A stretch of 64,000 nt of DNA from Branchiostoma floridae. Lineage: Eukaryota > Chordata > Leptocardii > Amphioxiformes > Branchiostomatidae. The stretch lies in contig NC_049988.1 in NCBI RefSeq assembly GCF_000003815.2, positions 11,304,657 through 11,368,656 of the forward strand, given 5' to 3'. This document shows positions 34,201 through 46,200 of this stretch, piece after piece (the stretch's first letter is position 1; every line of letters begins with the position of its first letter). The notes below the pieces were generated by a model. It worked only from the letters and a program-made list of their open reading frames with translations, had not been told where the DNA came from and searched no databases. The translations under genes were made by a program, and so were the position numbers.

Positions 34201-37200
34201 CATCTACATTTAATTTTATTATGTGTGTTTGACTTGCAGAGTTCCTGCCTTCAGTCTGTGAGTGTTGGTTGGTTTGGAGGAGTCTATGTGCAGTCCTGTG
34301 GCCACTTCCTCCATTCTGACTGCCACAAGTCCTACATTAGGTCTCTAAGGGTAAGTACATTGGAAACGTTTGCCTACTACATGAACATGTATCTTTGCCA
34401 TTCAGCACACATGAATGGTGAAGCAAAAAAGATGATACCACTCTAGAATAAAGCCCCTGTCACACAGCAGAAAAAATATTCAGCCACAAGTCTGTGAGCA
34501 TGGCATTTTCAGTTGTAATATGCCTGGTATATGCGTCAATCATGTGCAATTTTTAGGAATCTTTTAATGTTAACTTTGTAGGTCCACAAGCCCCTTCCAA
34601 TAATGTGCAGGTGAAAATATGCTCAAGTATTGCAACCTTCTGGTGATTAACAAATACAGCTGAAGCTCATTGACTGTGTAAGAGGATTTTCCTGAGGTCC
34701 ACAGTGCATGCAGATTATTTCTTATTCAACTCATCACAAGCAGTTTGTTTCTTTATTTTGTCTTGTCCATTTTATGCATCCAACAGCCTCCCTGTGAAAT
34801 TTTGCTTCCTTTTTACATACCAAACCTTTCTTGTCCATTACTGTCGTTATTAGTCCCCAGACTACCAGCACACAACCCAGAACATCGACGTGGACAAGGG
34901 AGAGTTCACCTGCCCTCTCTGCAGACAACTGGCCAACTCCGTGTTACCATGCCAACCACATCAGCACCCGCTGCAGAAGCTGGCGATGGAGAAGAAGAGA
35001 TATGGGTCTCACAAGAAAACCACTCCTGCAAAGGAACAGATCAAATCAGAACAGGTAGGTGATACTGTCTTGTTATTTTTCAGGATTCAAGGTGAGACTT
35101 CAAAGAATTTTATAACTTAGTATGCTTTTGTAGTGTATGTTGGAAGGATAGACTGGTTTCAGATTTGTTAAAAATTTATTTTCTGAACTTTCTATATTTC
35201 TTGCACAGCCTGGTTTTGTTGTGCATGTCTTCTGTTTGCGTTACTGTAGATTATTGTGAAGCTTACATTTTGTTTATTGGAGTGGTATTCTATATTCATT
35301 TGTAGAACAATTTCTCCATCCTGCTCACTAGTTTCTAACAGTAAAATAGGATCCTTTGCTTTCACACATACTCCCCATTCCTGCTTCCATCCCTAAGACA
35401 GTAGTTATAACTCATAGGGAAAGGTGTTACTATAATGATTTGCTCTTGCTATGATACTATTTTATAGAAATGACATGGACTATGTATTGTGCATCTGACC
35501 ATCACACTAACATCATCAGATTTTGTGCACACCAAAGGAAAATGATGTCACTGAGCCTTCTCTTGCAAAATTTCAAAGTTTATCATACATGTAGATACCA
35601 TAGGCCTGCAAACTTCAAAATGCACCCTGCTGTCCCTGCCTATCCTACCCCAACAGAAAGAAGTATTGTATTTGACTACCAGTACCAAAAATGTGCGGGT
35701 CATGAGTTCAACTGATGTGACGGGAGAGTGCATTTTTACAGGATGAGGAGGGGCAAGTAGAAGCTGAGGAAATGTCTGATTCTTCAGCATTGAGTGCTTC
35801 CAATGAGCTGGCAGATACTACAAATGGTAATCAGGGCACAGATTTAGTTCAGCAACTTGGACAAGGAACAGCAGACATCCACCAAGAACAAGCACCAGCA
35901 AATGTTGTGGATATGGTCAACAGTAATGAACAAGCTTTTTCCATGGAAAACAATGCTGGTTTAGATGCTGTAGCACCCACACAGCAAGAGTCTATGCTTG
36001 CACAACAAGGTATACTGCAACAGCAAACCACAACAGCCCCAGAGCCTGATATCAGTACAGACCATGCTATATCTGATTCAGTAGATGTTACAACTGCTTT
36101 GCAACCTAACACAGCTTTGCTGCAGCAAGAGGAGGGGGGAGATACTGTAATGGAAGATAACAGCACAACATCTGTTGCTGATTCAACAGTACCAGTAACA
36201 CAAAACGTTGGAGAAAATTCGGCTTCTGCTGCTCATGAGGGAACAGCCAATGATAAGCTGTTGGCATTGCCATCAGTACAGGATAATTCTGCTTCTGTAG
36301 CTAGAACAGAGGGTGATGCTACTTCAGGAGAACAAGAAGAAAATGTAGAGATGAGCTTGCAAACTAACCCACCTGCCATGCTTCAAGATGCTGCAACATT
36401 TCACCAACAGAGTGATGTCACACCTTTGTCACAGCAAGAAACAGTTCCTACAGCTGCTTTGCCGCAACAAGAAATTGGGTCCGAAGCTTTGCAGCATGAC
36501 GAGAATGGTGCTGCAGCTTTAGTGCAGCAGGGAACTGATTCTGCAGCTTTCTTGCAGCAGGAAACAGACACTGCAGCAAAGGAAACTGACACAGCAGAGA
36601 TGGAGAATGGTGCAGCAGCAGCTGCTGCAGCAGAACCATCACAGGAAACAAGCCAGTCAGCCACAGCAGCTCAGAGAGATGCACAGCAGTTAGATGACAA
36701 GGTGCAGCTCAGCTCAGCTTGTCTTGGCTTGACTTCAGCAAGACTCATGGCATGGAGAATGGATGCTAATCGTCTTTACAGTGTAGAAATATGGGCTGTT
36801 GTAAAAAATCAAGTCATAACAGTTTCATCCCCCCCCCCCTCCCTGGTATCAGCGCTGCGTCTTGCTTTTCAGAAATAAACCTCTGCAAAGTTCCTTGAAC
36901 AAGCTTGTTTTTATTGCTTTCCTTCCCCGACTAACATCATTCCTTTTGCAGGATGTTTGACACTTGCAGAGCCTGCAGTTACAGCAATGTGCTGTGTTGT
37001 GTATGCTGTGCTGCGACTTGCTTGAGATCGTAGTAATAATTAGTGCCATGAATGAGCAAGTTGCACTGAAAGATTGCTTCAATTTGTGCCAGATTTTGCA
37101 TTCTAGGGATACAAGCATTGTACAGATACAAACCAGGTAGTGTCAATCGGATTGTTGTGGTAGACAGAACCTTTCATTCTTCTATACTCAATCTGTTGTA

Positions 37201-40200
37201 TACAACATAAATCAGGTATGTGGGTTACAGAGAAAGAGACCTTCAGCACACTACTCGTCTTAATTTGATAGATTATTTGATGACTGAAATGATATTTCTA
37301 CTATTGTGTAGGAGAAGGCAGCCCTGGCACAGAAGGCAGCGGAGGCAAGTAAGCCGGAGGAAAAACAGAAGGCAGACCAAGCACAGGCATCCACCTCCGA
37401 GGAGTTGCCAAGTCAGGAAGACAAACCTGAAGACAAAAAGGATGAGGGTAAGAAAATGATTCCACACAATATTTTCATTTGTTTGAGAATGCTTTAAGAT
37501 ACAGTGAAATAAAGAACAAAAGAGTTTAAAGATAATTCAAATTACAAGACTTAGTGCAAATGTATGTAGTTTTCAATTTGAACTCTTTTTTCTTCCTGTG
37601 TTTTTATTTTGTTGTTTCCTTTCTTTTGCAATTCTCACACTCCCATTTTCCAATGTTGGTTACACTTGTACTTTCTTCTGTGTATTTCATCACCTTACAT
37701 CTATCAGATGCTACTAAAGGTGAAAAAGATAAAGGCAAGTTTTATTTTAACTTGAGTTTCATTTTGTACTTTACCTCCTATTAGGTATCACTTTTTGATT
37801 CATCCTTATTATTTTTTTATTTTTAGTGTTTCTTTTCATCATATGATGTGAGGAAATGTGTTTTTGTTCCATCACATCATTTCCACAAGTATGATAATGG
37901 GATAGAATTATTGAAATACAAGTTGATATTACATGCATATAGAAATGCTGGACAAAGATCTCTCATACATTGCTACAGAGTAAAGTTCTTTTAAACACAA
38001 CCAGGGTAGTACTCACATCCAACGTTTCGATGTCTGTCAGACACCATCATCAGGGTTAGACTGACTGGATCTGCTTCTCGCTGCTACTTATAGCTGATGT
38101 AGGTGGTGTCGTCCTTCACAAAATGAGTAACTACCAACCTGATGAAATTATTTACGGATTGCTACAGAGTCTGGCCGTGTGAGTCCCGAGTTCCCGCGGT
38201 CCATCCCGACACCGTGGCGGCAGCAGGCGCACGTCATGAAGGAGAACCAGACCCTCGACCCCAAACCCGAGTTCCAGCGGATGATCAAAGATCTGGGAGA
38301 AGTGCTGAGAAAAGCTACCAATGCTGACTGTGAGGTACATAGCCCAATGTCATATTTTAGCATGCATGTATTTCTGATAATACAGAATATACACTGTCAG
38401 ATAATACAGGTGGTTGGTTGGTTGGATGATTGATGCATGGTATGATAATCTTTTATTTTTTTTTATTATTAGAAGGAGAAAAAAGAAAACTAGACAAGAG
38501 AAACATGCTTTTTTGGGTTATATTTCATTTTTTGGGTAACATTTCTTATTTTCAGTACCAGGACGTAGTATGATTCTATATGGCTTTNNNNNNNNNNNNN
38601 NNNNNNNNNNNNNNNNNNNNNNNNNNNNNNNNNNNNNNNNNNNNNNNNNNNNNNNNNNNNNNNNNNNNNNNNNNNNNNNNNNNNNNNNNNNNNNNNNNNN
38701 NNNNNNNNNNNNNNNNNNNNNNNNNNNNNNNNNNNNNNNNNNNNNNNNNNNNNNNNNNNNNNNNNNNNNNNNNNNNNNNNNNNNNNNNNNNNNNNNNNNN
38801 NNNNNNNNNNNNNNNNNNNNNNNNNNNNNNNNNNNNNNNNNNNNNNNNNNNNNNNNNNNNNNNNNNNNNNNNNNNNNNNNNNNNNNNNNNNNNNNNNNNN
38901 NNNNNNNNNNNNNNNNNNNNNNNNNNNNNNNNNNNNNNNNNNNNNNNNNNNNNNNNNNNNNNNNNNNNNNNNNNNNNNNNNNNNNNNNNNNNNNNNNNNN
39001 NNNNNNNNNNNNNNNNNNNNNNNNNNNNNNNNNNNNNNNNNNNNNNNNNNNNNNNNNNNNNNNNNNNNNNNNNNNNNNNNNNNNNNNNNNNNNNNNNNNN
39101 NNNNNNNNNNNNNNNNNNNNNNNNNNNNNNNNNNNNNNNNNNNNNNNNNNNNNCTGTATAAATGTAGATATCCAAAATGTACCCTTTGTTTGCATCTGGC
39201 TCACACAGTTGAGAGTGCTTGGCAGGGCACTGAAGGTAGGTAGGTTAGATACTTCCAGTCGTCGTGGTTGTTTCCATCGTCACATTTCACGCCATGTGTC
39301 GTCTTTAACTCTCTGCCTGCTGAGGCGTACTGTAATCAATGCAGATTTCCTGCATGGGCTACTCCTTAGCAGGGAGAGAGTTAACAAGTATTACCTGGCA
39401 CCTCCTGATGTCTCCCTTTTGATGTCTTGAACAAGGTCAGATGGAAGTAGCTTCATTGTGATTCTAATCTTGTCAGCTCCTGGACCAAATGTCTGATCTC
39501 AGATGGAAAGTAAAAAAAAATTAGTATCTTTGTCCTACACTTCACTACATTCATGAATATCCATGTACTCCATACAGAAGGGATTATAATGAGTTTTCTT
39601 TTCTGATCAAAGAGCACCTGCAGTCGTGTACATGCACATTTGTGTACATTTTATCTGTAAGCAGCTTTATCTGTTACAATCTAAATGTTAAGGTAACAAC
39701 AACAATCATTTAAACTATCAGTGAAGTGTTAAATCATGTACATGTATATACCTGTGTTTTGCTTAAATTATAATAATGAATATTGAAATAAAAATGACCA
39801 ATTGTTGACAGGGATAGAACTCTGTCTACTACGGTACCACAACCAAGAGAGTTTGATAAAAAAACAACTGTAATTTATCAAAATGTTTGACTACAGATGA
39901 ACTTTTGCTATTTTGATACAGGATGATAGCATTCTAAGGCAGGGTGTGGAGGCCATCATGGAGGATATCACCAAGGCAACGTACCCCAAGTACAAGGTCT
40001 TCCCAAAGAGCTCTGTGGACGAAAGTCTCAATGTCTTTGTCCACTCTGTTGCCAGGTCGGTGAGAATTTTTCTACACTTCTATATTTGTCTTGTAGGCAG
40101 ATTGCATTTTCCTACTATTTGTTACCAATGTTTGTTACTTTTTGTGACTAATATTCAGAGAGATTAACTTAAGTGTTAAACATGATAATTGATGATTTTA

Positions 40201-43200
40201 TCTTGGAGTTCGAAAGATTTGTAATTTTGTTGTTTCTGTATTACCTATATATATTATTGATCAATGAAAAATTCTGTTTTTATTTATATTATATTAGGAG
40301 AATTGTTTTAAATTACCAATGTTTACCAATGAAGAATGTTGTTTCTGTAGGACCAATCTGGAGTTGGAGCTGGTGCAGATTGGGAACACCATCGTCAATC
40401 ACTCGTCCTCCAGCAGGAAATTTGGCTTTGGTAAATGTCTCATTATAACATCAAACATTCATCCATCCTCCTTTATAGTACTGTAAATGCAGAAACTTTC
40501 GCGGTGGACTAATGTTCGCGGTTTTCGCGGCGGCCAGTTCACCGCGAATTTAAAACCACCGCGAACATTTTTCCATAACAGTAAGAGACTACAGTGCATG
40601 GTACTACCGCAAAATTAAAACCACTGCGAAAAGTCCATTTTTCCCGCTAACGCGAAATTAAATCTCCGCGAACTTAAATGCATTTACAGTAGTCAGGTTT
40701 TCAACTTGGTTTAATATTCCTCAATGTGTATTAGGTGTATGATTACTACAGGGGACACGAAGGCGTAAGCACTACAGATGGGCGTGTGAACACTTATGAT
40801 AACCCTTCTCCTAAAAAGTCCGTATGTATTGTTGCTTGTGTTTGCAACATTAAAATTGGCAACATTAGAATAGAAAAAATGTATGTTTGTGAAATGGCAA
40901 AAAGCAGTTGCTCAAGGATCTGATTTGTGAAAAATTCCAAAATCATATCCAGTTGCTTGTGTAATGAATAACATGTCTTTTGACATTGCTTATTACCTGT
41001 TTGTCCAACCTCCATCAACATAATGTTTGTTTTTGCCCTCCAGTTGACCTTCTGCATGTCCTGCGGTTCCATTTCAATGCCACCGGGATGGACAGTCTGT
41101 GGAGTAAGCTGACTACACTGTACTCTGATGAGGAAGAGAGGTATGCATCTAGACATCTATTGTACATTTTGCTCAATTTGGGCGAGTTCAGGTTAAAAAG
41201 AAAGATATATATACAACATACACTGTTTTAGTAGTTTAGCTTCATAAACATTTATAGGTTTGGCTTTTATGATACTCTACAGTTAACTTAAAGGCTGAAC
41301 AATATATGATTTTTCTTTTTACTTAAAAGAAAACGTTATTTCTTTAAAATTAAAAAATTTTGTTTACACTGTTATTCACTAAAATTTGAATCTTGTTTTG
41401 TTCAAAATACTGTTAAAATGCTGTAACATCAGTTCCTGAATTTGTTGCTATAATTTGAATTTATTTTTCAGCTTAAGCCTTAAGTGTACTGCACATGTTT
41501 AGTTGAAAAAATAAAATGCTGTAGTTGCATGCTGTTTATTACCATCATAACTTAAAAAGTTTTATACTATTGTTTATCTTTATCCATAATGACTTATTTC
41601 CTTATATCTAATCTACTTCATGTGTGTGTAACAGATAGAGATTCTTTTTTCAATTCCCAACCATACAAAATAAGTACTATTGGCTAATTGATCTTTAACT
41701 GTAGGTTTGATATAAACATTACTAGTACAGTACTAGTACCTAGAACAGATGCAGGCATACAAATGTACTTACAAGTCTGTAACTGATACCTACAACAACA
41801 TATACAACTTTAAACCACTCATACTTAATTTGATGATCTCCCTTTAGAGAACTGTAACACGAAAGATTTGATTTTTTCCCCTCCAATTGAATTCACTTAA
41901 TAGTTCACACATTTTAACTCACAGCTCTTTTGTAACTGCACAATGATCTTTTGCTTTGTTGTTAAGTTGACCAAGCTAGTGTCATGAGATTTTGATGTCA
42001 TTTTTGTCAAGGCATTGGAGGTATTAATATTATTGGACATCTTCCATGTGGCACTTTTGAATTTTACAAGCAGCTACCTAGGCCACATTGGCCAACTTCA
42101 TTGCATGCTGTCATTATTGGGCTCAAAGATACATTCATTGTAATAATTACTTTTATACAGAATATGATTTTACTGCATGCAATGGTGCAAATTGTGTTTT
42201 GAGAACTTTCTTTGTTTCCATCAGAACGTGTAGTGTCCGCTTGCATCCTGAACTGCTGTAAGTTGCTTCAAAATCACTCATCGAGCCAAGTGTGATCATT
42301 TCTTTTTCATGAATGACACTTAAAAAGATGGTCACAGTTGAAAGCATTTGCAGGTCCTGAAATTTTGCCATGCCATGGTCAAAACATTTCTCCAGTGCTG
42401 TAGACATTCAGAAAATGGTCTTAGAAATCCAAAAGAACATCCTGACTTCTTACCCATGTCATGGCCAATTTCAAGATCATTGGTTCTTCATATTTCGATC
42501 TTTTGGTGATTTCTTTGATTTCTTCAGTATTTTGGCACCTCCTCTCCTACCTCCTGCTACAATCCTGCTTCTTCCTTCATAGCTTTTTCCTCCCATAGAA
42601 ACAGACATTGCAGCATATAAAAGCATATAAAAGAAATATTGGTACAACTGATGGGGATCTCTTATCATATTTGAATAAAAGAAGTGCTGATTCAAGACAA
42701 TTACATCTATAATTACATCAATAACAAATAATTTTACCACGAATCCAAGGTACAATGTACTTTACTGTTGATAGTGTAATACTGATACATGTAGATTCTT
42801 CCTTCTTGTCATTAATATTTTGGTAATAGTTGACTCAGAGATTAATTCCACTTATGACAATGACAGTTTTTTTAACTGAAAAATTTGAACTTGTCACTGA
42901 TTACTTTCCCAAAATTATCAAAGTAACCAATATATACTATTACAAGCTTCTCCTAGTTTGCAGTATTTACTAACACTCGCTAATTTCCCCCTCTTTCTGT
43001 TGTAACCCTGTAACCCCTGCTGCCTTACATCTGGGTCCCCCTGCCCCCCTCCCGTACCCACCCCCTCCCCCCTGCGCTACCCAGGACGAGCCAACTGTGT
43101 TGTTCTGTGTTTGACAGCATGCTGGTGGAGAAGAGAGAAACTCCCATGGTGCTCCGGGACGCCTCGGCTCTCCTCATCCAGCTCACCCTGTCACTGCCAT

Positions 43201-46200
43201 GGCCCATCAGTAAAGGTCAGAGGTCACTTTTACCATGAATAGATGGCAAAGTCGGGTCGTGTGGTATACTGTAAATACAGAAACTTTCGTGGTGGTTTAA
43301 TGTTTGCGGTTTTCGCGATGGCTGCTTCACTTTGAATTTAAAACCACTGCAAACGTTTTTCCAAGGCAGTAAGGGACTACAGTGCATGATGCTACGGCGA
43401 ACTTAAAACCACAGCGAAAAGTCCTTTTTCCCGCTACTGCGAAATTAAATCCCAACGAACTTAAATGCATTTACAGTAACTGGAGTGTTTCGCCCAGAAG
43501 CTAGAGACTGTGTGTTCAAATCGTGTCATGCTTTCAATCTTGTGCTCTTGAAAAAGGCACTTAAAAAATCATTACGTTCCTCACCCCACCCAGGTGTAAA
43601 AAGGAATTATCAGACTTTGGTTGGAAGGGTTAGGGTTGGGTCCCGCCTCCCAATACACATTGTAACAACCCACTGCCCCTAAGGCTTTAAAAAGGCTATG
43701 AGACTACCTTTACCTACCTGTTAGGTGCCAAACTTTACAGTGTACGGTTAATTTCACCATCACAATGTCTCAGTGATTTACCCATATTCAGAAGGTAGAC
43801 GCCAGTGTACAAAAAAGTTTAGTTTTGTGAACAAAGATACTTTGAAATTAATGTACTTTGTTATCATGTTTTCCCTCGATGCAGCCCACTTTACGTGCAT
43901 AGTTCGGGTGTTGTTCACCTTGTTGTACACCCAATCCCTGGTGGACATCAGCTGTCGCTTCAGTGAGGAGGAGAGAAAAGCATGGAGGGAGGCTGGTACA
44001 GATAAAGCTGTAAGTGCTTGAAAGCAACCTGCGTTCTCATACATGTAATGAACCTGTACAGGGGTTGGTAAGATCTATCAATTTTTAAACGTTATGTCAA
44101 ATGAATCTTTCCTTGTTTTTTATTGGATGTACATCAGGGCTCTAGCAAGTTCTATATACAAAAGCAGCCTGCCCTCTGATGTACATATTGAACTTATATT
44201 ATATGAGCTGGTTAAACTAACAATTTGCGAATGGTACACATGTGGTAATGAATCCTTAGGTTTTATTGGCTGTTCAAGCTCTAGCCAGCATTATTTCTTC
44301 CATCGTCTCAATTCCCATTGATCATATCATTTTTCTTCTGTAATCATGTACAATTTTCTGTCACTTTATTCAAATATCGAAATGTCACTTGACTGAATTT
44401 TAACATTTATGGACTGAATGCTTGTGCTGTATAGCCATTTACTCTTGTATACAGTTGCTATATTTTTTTTATCAAATAGTAAACCTCTTTACACTTTATA
44501 GGTTGCATGCATTTGCTTACCTGATCTATTTGACATCAATTTCTATGACTTATGATGTACTGCAATTCTGTTCCTGGAATGTGTTGTACATGTAGAATTT
44601 TTGGTTCAATAAGAATTACTGATTCATTTTTACTACAGATTAGAAGGAAAATGCATCTCTGTCACATGGAGTCTGTTGTTACATGAATGCAATGTTTGCA
44701 AACCCATGCACTGTTATGCTTTGCCTTAACACACTGCAACACTGCACAGTGTGCTTCTTCATATACTAATCCCCATCATATTTTGTGTACTAGGTAGTTT
44801 ATTGCTTAAAGTACAACATTCCCATCATGCTAACTAATATTCAAAGCAATAGCTTTTAATGTGTGTGATCTCTCAGTTTGGTTGTATACTTGTTAGAACA
44901 ATATGTCTTATCATCTCACTTGCAGGATGAACACTTTTAAACAGAAGTAGACAAAAAATATTTTGTAATAGACAACTACAATAGATCATTCAAATTTGAC
45001 ATATTCTTAAAAACGTACATGTGCACAATGGTAAGGCCACACCAATTTAATTCGTTGGTTCTCGGAATCGCCGCTTCTAATTTTCCCAATTTCAAAAAAA
45101 AAAAAAAAAATTCCATTCACTATTCAGTAATCGTGCTGCAAAACTTTGGTTCCGTTAGAGAAACAGAACGTCTGGAAAGTACCAGTGCATTTACTTTTTC
45201 TCACCCCCAAGTCCTTTGCTACCAATTGATTCATATCTTTTTTGTTGCAAAGTATATTTAGGAACAAATAAATCATCGTAAATGAGATACACATGGGCAT
45301 AACATAACGTAGCAGAACCAGAAAGTCGGCTGAGCATGTGCTCTCTCTCACACACACTTTCACATGCAAATTTTCNNNNNNNNNNNNNNNNNNNNNNNNN
45401 NNNNNNNNNNNNNNNNNNNNNNNNNNNNNNNNNNNNNNNNNNNNNNNNNNNNNNNNNNNNNNNNNNNNNNNNNNNNNNNNNNNNNNNNNNNNNNNNNNNN
45501 NNNNNNNNNNNNNNNNNNNNNNNNNNNNNNNNNNNNNNNNNNNNNNNNNNNNNNNNNNNNNNNNNNNNNNNNNNNNNNNNNNNNNNNNNNNNNNNNNNNN
45601 NNNNNNNNNNNNNNNNNNNNNNNNNNNNNNNNNNNNNNNNNNNNNNNNNNNNNNNNNNNNNNNNNNNNNNNNNNNNNNNNNNNNNNNNNNNNNNNNNNNN
45701 NNNNNNNNNNNNNNNNNNNNNNNNNNNNNNNNNNNNNNNNNNNNNNNNNNNNNNNNNNNNNNNNNNNNNNNNNNNNNNNNNNNNNNNNNNNNNNNNNNNN
45801 NNNNNNNNNNNNNNNNNNNNNNNNNNNNNNNNNNNNNNNNNNNNNNNNNNNNNNNNNNNNNNNNNNNNNNNNNNNNNNNNNNNNNNNNNNNNNNNNNNNN
45901 NNNNNNNNNNNNNNNNNNNNNNNNNNNNNNNNNNNNNNNNNNNNNNNNNNNNNNNNNNNNNNNNNNNNNNNNNNNNNNNNNNNNNNNNNNNNNNNNNNNN
46001 NNNNNNNNNNNNNNNNNNNNNNNNNNNNNNNNNNNNNNNNNNNNNNNNNNNNNNNNNNNNNNNNNNNNNNNNNNNNNNNNNNNNNNNNNNNNNNNNNNNN
46101 NNNNNNNNNNNNNNNNNNNNNNNNNNNNNNNNNNNNNNNNNNNNNNNNNNNNNNNNNNNNNNNNNNNNNNNNNNNNNNNNNNNNNNNNNNNNNNNNNNNN

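Noticed and set aside
35849-36684. Cys/Ser- and Leu-rich minus-strand ORFs
   Set aside because: Antisense of the CAG/GCA-rich exon 27, giving typical CC/LL/SS artefacts.
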